35,606 nucleotides of DNA from RGIG4140 sp045655105 (GTDB taxonomy: Bacteria > Pseudomonadota > Alphaproteobacteria > CAAHEQ01 > UBA3637). Position numbers and translations under genes: made by a program. Within the stretch, counting starts at the first letter, position 1; each line of letters starts with the position of its first letter. The DNA is taken from positions 1 through 35,606 of the forward strand of contig JAZOOQ010000045.1 in assembly GCA_045655105.1 (NCBI GenBank). The letters are read 5' to 3'. Below are positions 25,007 through 32,913 of the stretch, piece by piece. A model generated the notes under the pieces. That model was given only the letters and a program-made list of their open reading frames with translations. It searched no databases and had not been told where the DNA came from.

Positions 25007-26572
25007 ATGAATTTTTTGCGTATCATAAAACTCAAATATCTTTTGCCTCTTATAATCGGCGCTGTTGCGCTGTTTTTTGCAACGGGCGCTGATGCCTTTA
25101 GTGTCGGTGGCGCAATTTCAAGCATTGGATCTGGCATTTCAAAACATGCTGGGCAATTAGGTATCGGTGCTGCTTTATTGGCCATGTTTATCGCTTCGGA
25201 TAGAGGCTGTTGGTTCTGTGGCTTATATGAAGAATTATTCAAAACAATGAACACTCTTTCTGGCACTGTTGCCAATGAAATGAGTGATGACTTTTTAATT
25301 TTATTAGGTGTTGGTGTTTTATTTTTCCTTGTTTTTAAAATTGGATCCACTGTTGTTAAATTACAAGAAGTTGATTTGATGCAATTCTTGGGCGACTTGT
25401 TCAAACATTTAGGTCGGGCCATTATTGCAGCAGCCTTCTTAATGGGTTCAGTTGAAATGTATCAATATCTTATTTCTCCTTTCTTGGCTTACTCTTTAGC
25501 ATTAACCAATATGATTGTTGTTAAAGGCAACACAATGGTTGGAAATTCTGGGGGAATTATTGGAAGCGTTCAAAGCTTTTTAACCTCTGGTCTTGAAAGC
25601 ATGTTTGATGCCGATATGCCAGCAATGACTGGCGCTGCATTAGATGCGCAATCTTCAGCTCTTCCTTTTTCAAATCAATTATGCCAACAATTAGTTGCCA
25701 TGATCCGCTTATGCTCAATTTCTGCTATTTCTGGCATGGTTTTGGGCGCCGTTATTGCTGTCACAGGGTTGATTGACACGATTTTAATTCCAAATTTCCA
25801 ACTTTTAATTGTTGGTTTGATTATTTTGGGTTCATATTTTGCTATATTCCTTGCCGTTCCATTCAAATTAATTGACGTGATGGTTCGGTTATGTTTTGTG
25901 GCTGCATTAACACCAATTTGGATTATTCTTTGGGTTTTCCCTGCTACAGCAAGCTACACCAAAAGTGCATGGGAAATGTTATTAAACTGCTGTGCTTGTT
26001 TTATTTGTTTGGGCGTCGTAATGGTAATGGTTTTCCAAGTCATGTCTGCCATGAATCCGTTAAGTTCTTTATCAGGCATTATAGAATTAAGCTCTGGAAT
26101 GCTTAGTAGCTGGGCTGGATTTAACTTGTTTAAAAACTTTAATATCTTATCACCAACTGTTTTAAAAACCTTGGCACTTGGCATGCTTGCAACAAGTATG
26201 ATCAAAGGATCTTCTCAAATTGCAACGCAAATCGTTAAATCTTATGGTTCAGGTATTGGAGATGCTATGGATAAACAAATGGCTGAATCCATGAAAGGTT
26301 TAGGAGGCGTTGGTGCCATTATGGGTGGCATTGGTCTGGGTGCTATCGGTGGCGGAACAGAAGGCCTTGTCAACACGGCAAAAGATATGGCTGGCTGGGC
26401 AAATTCAGATGTGAGAAAAGCACGTGAAGCTGAACAAGCTGGCGGTAAAGGTCGCGCCCAAAATAGATACACAGATTCTGGAACAGACACTTCTGGTGGC
26501 GACCAACAACGGCAACAGCAGCAACAACAGCAACAAGAACAACAACAAACTGAACAGCCAACTGGTCAATAA
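25007..26572 (+). CDS. VirB6/TrbL-like T4SS inner-membrane protein 1, 521 aa
   Basis: VirB6/TrbL proteins are polytopic inner-membrane subunits that form part of the T4SS translocation channel. This one has a signal-like N-terminus (about 1-31, ending GADAFS), a CWFC motif at 68-71, and then about six to seven hydrophobic helices between 95 and 400 separated by short loops. It ends in a Gly-rich and then Gln-rich tail (a run of eight Q near residue 505). The start at 25007 is chosen over an upstream in-frame ATG (24929) because AAGGAG lies 9 nt before it and the signal sequence then begins the protein. It is the first of three related tandem genes. The family call rests on topology, length and tandem context, not on a search. 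Confidence 0.75.
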   Translation: MNFLRIIKLKYLLPLIIGAVALFFATGADAFSVGGAISSIGSGISKHAGQLGIGAALLAMFIASDRGCWFCGLYEELFKTMNTLSGTVANEMSDDFLILLGVGVLFFLVFKIGSTVVKLQEVDLMQFLGDLFKHLGRAIIAAAFLMGSVEMYQYLISPFLAYSLALTNMIVVKGNTMVGNSGGIIGSVQSFLTSGLESMFDADMPAMTGAALDAQSSALPFSNQLCQQLVAMIRLCSISAISGMVLGAVIAVTGLIDTILIPNFQLLIVGLIILGSYFAIFLAVPFKLIDVMVRLCFVAALTPIWIILWVFPATASYTKSAWEMLLNCCACFICLGVVMVMVFQVMSAMNPLSSLSGIIELSSGMLSSWAGFNLFKNFNILSPTVLKTLALGMLATSMIKGSSQIATQIVKSYGSGIGDAMDKQMAESMKGLGGVGAIMGGIGLGAIGGGTEGLVNTAKDMAGWANSDVRKAREAEQAGGKGRAQNRYTDSGTDTSGGDQQRQQQQQQQQEQQQTEQPTGQ

Positions 26573-26592
26573 TAATCAAAAAGGGGGCAACG

Positions 26593-27993
26593 ATGAAAAC
26601 GGTCATTAACCGCATCTTGAACAAAAAGGTTTTCGCATATTGCCTGATTTTACTTCCGTTATTTTTCTTAACGGGATGTAGCAATATGCTTACCCCTGAA
26701 AGCATTGAAAAAATTGCAAAGTATGGAACAAAAGCTGGAGGTGCTGCCGCAGGTCTTGGTATTATTTCAAGCGCAGCTGAATCTGTCTCTCAATGTTGGT
26801 CTTGTTCTGTTTTCATTGTAACTTGGAATGCCATTGGAGAAGCATTTAGCAAAACCATTGGCTCTGTTACATCAGCAGCCCGTTTAATGTTAGGCGTTGG
26901 TCTTTTATTCTGGCTTTCTTTCACCATTGGCAAAATGGTCACTCAACTCAAAGAGCCAAACTTAAAAGATTATATTCCTAAAATTATCGGAACGCTTTTT
27001 AAAGCAATGTGTGTGGGAATTATTTTATCTTCCCCAAGCTTTGTGGTATCCATCATTAAATTTTTTATGGAACCAATTTTAGGAGCCACCATTTATGTTT
27101 CAAAATTAGTGTTACCCAATAATTTAAGTTTAGAAAGCACACTTTTATCCGTTTTAAACTTTATTGCCAATCCACTTTCAGCTTTTACGGGCACTGTCGC
27201 AGAAACTTTATTTAGTGAACGCGTTGAAAACTATCCTGTGTTTTCAAGCGAAATTGGAGAAGCTTTACGCAATGTGTTGTATGAATTATATAACACGTTT
27301 AAAGGCGGTTTCATTTTAGGTGGGAAAATGATGTTCCAAGTGAACATAATGGGGGTTGCAAGTGGGGCGCTTATTTTGGCAACATTCTTCTACTTTATGT
27401 TTTATTTTCCACTTTTGTTATTGGAAGGCTTCATCTCATTAGGCGTTGTTTTAATTTTATTCCCTGTTTTCCTTGCTGGATGGGTTTTCCCTTCAACAAA
27501 AGGCTATATGAATGAAGTTATTAAAATGATTTTCCAAAGCGTTGCTCAACTTTTAATTACAAGCATTTACATTGGAATTATCATTAATATTATTGATGCA
27601 AACGAAAATATGTTTTCGCCAACCAAAATGTTAACAGATCCTATTTTAATTACAGGGATTGGTAACATGAATAACAATGGCTTGGCCTTCTTTGGCATGA
27701 TTTTCTGTTTATTAAAATTAACAAACGATATTCCAAATATCACCAGCTACTTCGTTGGCGAAATGAATAAATCTATTATTGCAAGAACCTTTTCTAAAAT
27801 GCAAAATCTTATGGCAAGTAGCGCTAAAATGGTTATCGGCACCGCTATGGCTGGAACGGGCGTTTTAGGGTCAGTTGGCAAATTAATGGTTGCCCAAGGG
27901 GGGCGTGATGCCATAAAAGAAACAACGGATATCCGAACAAATGATTCTCAAAAAACAAATGCTGAAATTAAAGCTGAAACTGGGAATAGCTAA
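26593..27993 (+). CDS. VirB6/TrbL-like T4SS protein 2, lipoprotein, 466 aa
   Basis: This is a paralogue of the preceding protein. It has a lipoprotein signal with lipobox LTGC (Cys29), so its N-terminus is probably lipid-anchored. A CWSC motif occupies 68-71, exactly the position of CWFC in its neighbour. Multiple hydrophobic helices follow, including LMLGVGLLFWLSFTIGKMV right after the motif, a stretch shared with the other two proteins. It is 20 nt downstream of the first gene, with AGGGGG before the ATG, and 20 nt upstream of the third. Likely a membrane-embedded T4SS channel subunit. A lipid-anchored N-terminus is unusual for classical VirB6. Confidence 0.75.
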   Translation: MKTVINRILNKKVFAYCLILLPLFFLTGCSNMLTPESIEKIAKYGTKAGGAAAGLGIISSAAESVSQCWSCSVFIVTWNAIGEAFSKTIGSVTSAARLMLGVGLLFWLSFTIGKMVTQLKEPNLKDYIPKIIGTLFKAMCVGIILSSPSFVVSIIKFFMEPILGATIYVSKLVLPNNLSLESTLLSVLNFIANPLSAFTGTVAETLFSERVENYPVFSSEIGEALRNVLYELYNTFKGGFILGGKMMFQVNIMGVASGALILATFFYFMFYFPLLLLEGFISLGVVLILFPVFLAGWVFPSTKGYMNEVIKMIFQSVAQLLITSIYIGIIINIIDANENMFSPTKMLTDPILITGIGNMNNNGLAFFGMIFCLLKLTNDIPNITSYFVGEMNKSIIARTFSKMQNLMASSAKMVIGTAMAGTGVLGSVGKLMVAQGGRDAIKETTDIRTNDSQKTNAEIKAETGNS

Positions 27994-28013
27994 TTAAAAG
28001 GTAAGGAGACAAA

Positions 28014-29981
28014 ATGAAAAGAGTATTAAAATTTTTATTATTTATTATACTTATTTTCGCTCTTTCAAACTTTGAAGGGGATGTGTCCTCATGGATGAAT
28101 ATCTTAACATATATTACCTTTTGCTTATCTTTCCTTGTTCTTATTGGGGGCTTTTATTATTTAATTAAGGTGAAAAAAACAAAACTCTTTGTTTTCCTTC
28201 TTGGCTTATTGCTGATGCAACCAGCTATGGCTCAAATTGATTTATCTGATTTAAGAGCCGCTGAGGCTTCTGGTTATCGGATCACAGATTTAGGAGATGA
28301 TGTTTGTCGCGCAGTTAAAGGTGGCCATTTGGATTTAAAAGCCCTTAAAAAAGCGCAAGCCATCATTGATTATTGGAATAAACAAGGCTTTTCTCCAAGC
28401 ATTATTGGGGGTGGCGATAAAAACTATGAATGCGCCAGAAATTATATTAAATATGCTGCCGCTTTAGGTGTTGCCGCAAAAGCCACCTGCTCTCCTTCTC
28501 GCATGATTTTAAAAACAATTGCTGAAAAAGATAAATGTTGGCCTTGTGATGTAACGTCAACTATTTTAGCTGGCATTCAAAAAATGTCTGTTAAATCTTA
28601 TCATGCCATTAATAATGCCGCCAAGATCACATTAGGAATTGGCTATTTATTCTGGCTTACGATCACAATTTTGGTTTCTTTTTCAAAATTTGGGTTTGAA
28701 AAGTTTGGAGAATTTTTCTCAAAGCTTTTAAATCAAACAATTATTGTAATGATTATTGCCCTTATTTTGCAAGCGCCCCTTTCTCAATTTTATCGCGCAA
28801 CGATTTCTCCTTTTATTTCATTTTCAGCGGCGTTTAGTATGCGCGTATCTGAAGAAACAATGCAAATAAAAGAAAAAAATGGCTCTTTATTTGATAAAAT
28901 TATTTCAAAAATCGGTCTGGCAAACACTCAAAAATGTTCTTATTGCGATAAAATGAAAGAAAATGCCGGCGGAACGGATAATTTTATTGGAAGTAGCGCT
29001 ATTAACTCTATTTTATGTTTAACTTGCACAACCTATAAGCAAACAGCACCAATGATTGCTATTGGGCAAAATCTTGTTTGCCTTGGCCGTTCAACCCCAA
29101 TCCCCGTCATTGATGATGTGCCGGTTTTAAACACCGTCTCTTCATTTATTGGCCCCAACTATCAAGTCGCCATTTTTGGATTAATTTTGGTTCTTATCTT
29201 TAGTATATACACCTTCTTGATTGGATATTTTATTTCCACAAGCGTTTTAAAACTTGGAATTGTTTTAGTTTTAATGCCATTTTTCATCGTGGCCTATGCC
29301 TTTAAGAGCACAAGAACCTATGCCAATCAAGCCTGGAAGCTGGTTGTTTACTCTATGGTCAATATTTTAATTGTTTCACTCTCAGTTTGCTTAATTACCA
29401 TTGGTTTTTCCTCTTTAATGCCAACAGCCTCTGCACTTAACTTTGTGAACTTCTTCTTAAATTCAACGGGAGGCGACTTTGCCAATATGATGGGTGGAAG
29501 CAACTTTGCAACAGACTTTGCTTTAAGTTCAGAAGGATTACAAAATATTGCATCTGCCGCCTCTAGTTCAGATGCCACATTAAGATTATTAACCATCACA
29601 GCTTTTGCTTATGTGGGCATCAGCATCATCTCTGGTTCTTCTTCTATCACAGAACAATTAACCAACACATGGCAATTGAATGCTTCTGAAGGTAAGATTT
29701 TAACTGAATCTCTTATTTCAGCTTCTAAACAAGGCATTGCAGGAGCCAAAGGAGCTTGGAAGGGAGCGAAAATGGTTACTGGATATGCCGGCAAAAAAAT
29801 AAACGCCATCAGAAATGGTAAAGCAGTTCAAGTTTCGCAACAAGATATTATTGATGAAGCTTCTAGATCATTGGCTCAAGCAGAAGAAAATCAACGAGGA
29901 TATGCCACTGGTAAATATACCTATGATGAACCAGGATCTGATCCTAGTTCCCCTCCTCCGCCACCAACAGGCAAGGCATAA
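28014..29981 (+). CDS. VirB6/TrbL-like T4SS protein 3, extended, 655 aa
   Basis: This is the third and longest paralogue. Two hydrophobic segments (about 5-18 and 30-51) precede a second signal-like stretch ending QPAMAQ near 73. A roughly 100-residue extracytoplasmic region leads to CWPC at 175-178 and then to ITLGIGYLFWLTITILV, matching the equivalent helix in its neighbours. Between later helices a soluble insert carries CSYC (308-311) and CLTC (335-338). The tail is Pro-rich (SSPPPPPTGKA). AAGGAGA precedes the ATG. A strong terminator follows, closing the three-gene operon. Duplicated, extended virB6 genes are known from Rickettsiales T4SS loci, which this resembles. Confidence 0.75.
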   Translation: MKRVLKFLLFIILIFALSNFEGDVSSWMNILTYITFCLSFLVLIGGFYYLIKVKKTKLFVFLLGLLLMQPAMAQIDLSDLRAAEASGYRITDLGDDVCRAVKGGHLDLKALKKAQAIIDYWNKQGFSPSIIGGGDKNYECARNYIKYAAALGVAAKATCSPSRMILKTIAEKDKCWPCDVTSTILAGIQKMSVKSYHAINNAAKITLGIGYLFWLTITILVSFSKFGFEKFGEFFSKLLNQTIIVMIIALILQAPLSQFYRATISPFISFSAAFSMRVSEETMQIKEKNGSLFDKIISKIGLANTQKCSYCDKMKENAGGTDNFIGSSAINSILCLTCTTYKQTAPMIAIGQNLVCLGRSTPIPVIDDVPVLNTVSSFIGPNYQVAIFGLILVLIFSIYTFLIGYFISTSVLKLGIVLVLMPFFIVAYAFKSTRTYANQAWKLVVYSMVNILIVSLSVCLITIGFSSLMPTASALNFVNFFLNSTGGDFANMMGGSNFATDFALSSEGLQNIASAASSSDATLRLLTITAFAYVGISIISGSSSITEQLTNTWQLNASEGKILTESLISASKQGIAGAKGAWKGAKMVTGYAGKKINAIRNGKAVQVSQQDIIDEASRSLAQAEENQRGYATGKYTYDEPGSDPSSPPPPPTGKA

Positions 29982-29987
29982 TCAATA

Positions 29988-30015
29988 AAAAAAGGGGCGA
30001 TAACGCCCCTTTAGC
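29988..30015 (+). terminator. Terminator of the VirB6-like operon
   Basis: A 9-bp perfect stem, AAAGGGGCG (29991-29999) with CGCCCCTTT (30004-30012), closes a 4-nt ATAA loop 10 nt after the last stop. The T-tract is short, but the stem is very stable for this A/T-rich genome. Confidence 0.85.
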
Positions 30016-30160
30016 TTTCTCTTATTTCTTAAAGAAAATATGCCGCTTTCAATTCATTTAAAACCCTTTAAATAAATGAACAAGTCCCCTTTATTTTGAT
30101 TTAGATGAAATAATTTTAAATTTTCTATCTATCCCAAAACGTTACGCATCACTTTTTTTC

Positions 30161-30189
30161 TTGACAAGCTTTCTTTTTTTTGCTATAAA
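30161..30189 (+). promoter_or_regulatory. Consensus promoter of the rpsP operon
   Basis: TTGACA at 30161-30166 and TATAAA at 30184-30189 are separated by 17 nt. Transcription would start near 30196, leaving a leader of about 135 nt before rpsP. Confidence 0.88.
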
Positions 30190-30195
30190 GAAGCT

Positions 30196-30330
30196 AATCT
30201 TTCAAAAAGCTGAATATATTTTCAGTCTCCAAGGAGATACATCAATCCGCGAAGGTTCGTGCATTGGTGCGATTTTTGTATGTTTAGTTTTTTAAAGGTT
30301 TAACGAGAAAATAGAAAGGAAAGTATATAA
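30196..30330 (+). other. Long rpsP leader with inverted repeats
   Basis: The 5' untranslated region contains several short pairing elements: CTGAA with TTCAG around 30210-30225, the perfect 12-nt palindrome TCTCCAAGGAGA just after it, and a CGCGA...TCGTG stem near 30248-30262. AAGGAAAG precedes the ATG. Ribosomal-protein leaders are often autoregulatory, but I cannot match this one to a known class. With the terminator and promoter it accounts for the 349-bp gap after 29981. Confidence 0.45.
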
Positions 30331-30738
30331 ATGTCAGTTCGTATTCGTTTAGCCCGTGGCGGTTCAAAAAAACGTCCGGTTCATAAAATTGTTGTTGCCG
30401 ATAAACGCGCTCCACGTGATGGTCGCTTTATTGAATCTTTAGGTTTTTATAATCCACTTTTGCCAAAAGGTCACCAAGATGCTTTGCGTATCAATGAAGA
30501 AGCTGCAAAAAAATGGATGAGCCAAGGTGCAGAACTCACAGAACGTGTTCAAAAATTATTTGCTCTTGTTGGATTAGCAGAAAAACCAGCTATTCGTGAA
30601 ACACCAAAGAAATCAGCTCCAAAAGCAAAAGCTCAAGAACGTATGAGAGAAGCAGCTGAAAGAGCTCAAGCTTTAAAAGAAGCTGAAGAAGCAGCTGCAG
30701 CCGAAGCCGCAGCAGCAGCTGAAACACCTGCTGAATAA
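30331..30738 (+). CDS. rpsP: 30S ribosomal protein S16
   Basis: S16 is a small-subunit protein needed for 30S assembly. The N-terminus, with VRIRLARGGSKKRPVHKIVVAD then RDGRFIESLGFYNP, is diagnostic. The conserved core spans about 80 residues. It continues into a Lys/Ala/Glu-rich extension to residue 135, of the kind seen in several alphaproteobacterial S16 proteins. It is the first gene of the classic rpsP-rimM-trmD-rplS operon, with AAGGAAAG upstream and 9 nt to rimM. Confidence 0.98.
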   Translation: MSVRIRLARGGSKKRPVHKIVVADKRAPRDGRFIESLGFYNPLLPKGHQDALRINEEAAKKWMSQGAELTERVQKLFALVGLAEKPAIRETPKKSAPKAKAQERMREAAERAQALKEAEEAAAAEAAAAAETPAE

Positions 30739-30747
30739 GGATAAAAA

Positions 30748-31266
30748 ATGTCAAAACTTGTCTGTGTCGGTCAAATTGTGAATGTTCATGGAATTAAAGG
30801 TGGTGTTAAAATCAAACCATTTTTAACCAATCCAATGGATATTGCTTTATTTGACGGTTTAACGGATAAAAACGGCAAAAAAGTCTTCAAACTCAAGGTT
30901 CAATCTCAAAATAAAGGCCTTGTTCTTTGCTATATTGAAGGCATCAAAGACCGCACCATGGCTGAAGCTTTAAAAGGGCTTGAGCTTTATGTTGATCGCA
31001 GCCAAATGCCTCAAGAAGATCAAGATGAATTTTATTATATTGACCTGGTTGGCTTAACTGTTTTAAAAGAAGGCGAAGAATTTGGTATCGTTGAAAGCGT
31101 TGAAAATTTTGGCGCTGGAGATATCATTAACGTTCGTCTTAAAAATGGAAAAGTCTTCCCCTTTGATTTTTCAGATGCAACTTTCCCAGTTGTTGATATT
31201 GAAAACAAAGTGATGCATATTGAGTTACCCCTTGGCATTAAAGAGGTGATTGACCATGAAGATTAA
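30748..31266 (+). CDS. rimM: Ribosome maturation factor RimM
   Basis: RimM binds S19 and assists late 30S maturation. The N-terminal RimM domain has the expected GQIVNVHGIKGGVKIKPF signature, and the C-terminal PRC-barrel begins at about residue 93 (EFYYIDLVGLTV). At 172 aa it has normal family length. It follows rpsP by 9 nt, and its last 11 nt overlap trmD, implying translational coupling. Confidence 0.97.
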   Translation: MSKLVCVGQIVNVHGIKGGVKIKPFLTNPMDIALFDGLTDKNGKKVFKLKVQSQNKGLVLCYIEGIKDRTMAEALKGLELYVDRSQMPQEDQDEFYYIDLVGLTVLKEGEEFGIVESVENFGAGDIINVRLKNGKVFPFDFSDATFPVVDIENKVMHIELPLGIKEVIDHED

Positions 31267-31945
31267 CGTGCTCACTCTTTTTCCTGAAATGTTCCCTGGT
31301 TTTTTGGGCTATTCATTAGCTGGAAAAGCCTTAGCTGAAGGAAAGTGTGAATTAAACGTTGTTAACATCCGCGATTTTGCAACAGATAAATATAAATCTG
31401 TTGATGACACGCCGTTTGGCGGGGGCGCGGGAATGGTGATGAAACCAAGCGTTTTGGATGCGGCCCTTAAAGCCACATATCAAAAAGGAGATATCTATTA
31501 TCTTTCACCAAGAGGCAAGGTTTTCAACCAAGAAATGGCTCACTCATTTGCCATTGAAGAAGAAATAACATTTCTTTGTGGAAGATTTGAAGGCATTGAT
31601 GAACGCATTATTGAAAAATGGAATATTAAAGAGCTCAGCATTGGAGATTTCATCTTATCCGGTGGCGAACCTGCTCTTTTAACAATGCTTGATGCCGTTA
31701 TCAGATTATTGCCAAATGTGATGGGAAATAATTTGTCTGAAATCGAAGAAAGTTTTGAAAATGGATTGCTTGAATATCCACATTACACAAAACCTCAAGA
31801 TTTTGAAGGCATGAAAGTTCCCGAAATTTTGCTTTCTGGGCATCATCAAAAAATCAATGAATGGCGCTTAGAGCAATCTAAACAAATCACAAAAGAAAGA
31901 AGACCAGACTTGTGGGCAAAATACCTGAATCAGAATAAAAATTAA
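31256..31945 (+). CDS. trmD: tRNA (guanine-N1)-methyltransferase TrmD
   Basis: TrmD transfers a methyl group from S-adenosylmethionine to N1 of G37 in tRNAs, preventing frameshifting. INVLTLFPEMFPG opens the protein, and the trefoil-knot AdoMet site is visible in LCGRFEGIDERI and SIGDFILSGGEPA. At 229 aa it has typical length. ATG at 31256 with AGAGGTG upstream is preferred over an in-frame TTG at 31250. It overlaps the end of rimM and lies 14 nt before rplS. Confidence 0.97.
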   Translation: MKINVLTLFPEMFPGFLGYSLAGKALAEGKCELNVVNIRDFATDKYKSVDDTPFGGGAGMVMKPSVLDAALKATYQKGDIYYLSPRGKVFNQEMAHSFAIEEEITFLCGRFEGIDERIIEKWNIKELSIGDFILSGGEPALLTMLDAVIRLLPNVMGNNLSEIEESFENGLLEYPHYTKPQDFEGMKVPEILLSGHHQKINEWRLEQSKQITKERRPDLWAKYLNQNKN

Positions 31946-31959
31946 GAAAGGAATCTAAA

Positions 31960-32325
31960 ATGAACTTAATTAAAGAATTAGAAAATGAACAGATTGCCAA
32001 ATTAGGAAAAAACATTCCAGCATTCAAAGCAGGTGATACTGTTAAAGTTATGTATAAAATCGTTGAAGATAAAGGCCGCGAACGTTTGCAAGCTTACGAA
32101 GGCGTTTGTATCGCTCGTCATAACGATGGTTTAAATTCAACAATCGTTGTTCGCAAAATTTCATTCGGCGAAGGCGTTGAAAGAATTTTCCCAATTTATT
32201 CACCAAACGTTGCTTCAATCGAAGTTGTCCGCCGTGGTAAAGTTCGCCGTTCAAAACTTTATTACTTACGCAAACTCTTCGGTAAAGCTGCTCGTATTGC
32301 TGAAGATAAAGAAACTCAAGAATAA
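31960..32325 (+). CDS. rplS: 50S ribosomal protein L19
   Basis: L19 sits at the 30S-50S interface. Conserved elements include FKAGDTVKV, RLQAYEGVCIAR, VRKISFGEGVERIFP and the C-terminal RRGKVRRSKLYYLR. At 121 aa it is normal length and ends the operon, with a terminator directly after it. AAAGGAA precedes the ATG. Its 3' third and terminator have been tandemly duplicated downstream (32411-32650). Confidence 0.98.
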   Translation: MNLIKELENEQIAKLGKNIPAFKAGDTVKVMYKIVEDKGRERLQAYEGVCIARHNDGLNSTIVVRKISFGEGVERIFPIYSPNVASIEVVRRGKVRRSKLYYLRKLFGKAARIAEDKETQE

Positions 32326-32336
32326 TTTTCTTGTTA

Positions 32337-32379
32337 TCTTAAAAAAAATCCCTTTACCTTGGTAAGGGGATTTTTTTTA
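32337..32379 (+). terminator. Terminator of the rpsP operon
   Basis: A long stem, AAAAAATCCCTTTACC with GGTAAGGGGATTTTTT, closes a two-base loop region (one G-U pair) and ends in a run of eight T, 15-50 nt after the rplS stop. Confidence 0.92.
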
Positions 32380-32410
32380 TCTTTTTAAATACCCTGCCCC
32401 TCTCAATAAT

Positions 32411-32605
32411 TATTGTTCGCAAAATTTCATTCGGCGAAGGCGTTGAAAGAATTTTCTAAAATTTATTCACCAAACGTTGCTTCAATCGAAGTTGTCCGCC
32501 AAAGGTAAAGTTCTTTCGTTCAAAACTTCATAGCTTTAAGCAAACTCTTTGGTAAAGCTGCTCGTATTGTAAGAAGATAAAGAAACTTTAAGATATTTTC
32601 TTGTT
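32411..32605 (+). pseudogene. Decayed tandem copy of the rplS 3' end
   Basis: This segment repeats rplS from about 32145 to the stop region at an offset of 266-270 bp, with over 85 percent of positions matching by eye. It has no start codon or ribosome-binding site and several frame-disrupting changes, so it cannot encode L19. Six of the changes replace two bases by three A or T bases (at 32457-32459, 32501-32503, 32514-32516, 32537-32539, 32560-32562 and 32588-32590). The copied terminator follows at 32607-32650. A further scrap of the unit start (CGTTGTTCGCAAAAT) recurs at 32681-32695. Confidence 0.92.
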
Positions 32606-32606
32606 A

Positions 32607-32649
32607 TCTTAACAAAAATCCCTTTACCTTGGTAAGGGGATTTTTTTTA
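32607..32649 (+). terminator. Duplicated copy of the rplS terminator
   Basis: This has the same hairpin and T-run as at 32337-32379, shifted by 270 bp and almost unchanged, in contrast to the eroded coding part of the copy. It probably still folds. Confidence 0.85.
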
Positions 32650-32679
32650 TCTTTTTAAATACCCTACCCCTCTCAATAA

Positions 32680-32877
32680 TCGTTGTTCGCAAAATCCTCC
32701 CCTCTCAAAATGGCTCTCCCCCTTCCTTCGCGTTTAAATTCGTTTTTTGAGCAAAAACATCTTGCAAATCAAAAAGGTTGGAATGGTGCTAAAGAAGGGC
32801 GTTCTTTGCAAGAGAGTTGTCCAAGAAATCCAAGAGAATATTATCATCCGAAATATTATAAAAAACTTTTTAACTTG
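32680..32877. other. Gene-free spacer with C-rich patch
   Basis: No convincing gene. Positions 32690-32740 are C/T-rich on the plus strand. Short frames are open on both strands across 32734-32889 but lack ribosome-binding sites and recognisable composition. With the rplS copy it makes up the 588-bp gap between rplS and the gene at 32914. Confidence 0.45.
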
Positions 32878-32906
32878 TTGACTTTTTAAACTTTTTTTAA
32901 TATAGT
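32878..32906 (+). promoter_or_regulatory. Promoter of the 127-aa membrane protein gene
   Basis: TTGACT (32878-32883), a 17-nt spacer and TATAGT (32901-32906). The predicted transcription start near 32913 falls at the ATG itself (32914), so the message would be leaderless or nearly so. Confidence 0.7.
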
Positions 32907-32913
32907 TTGTTCT

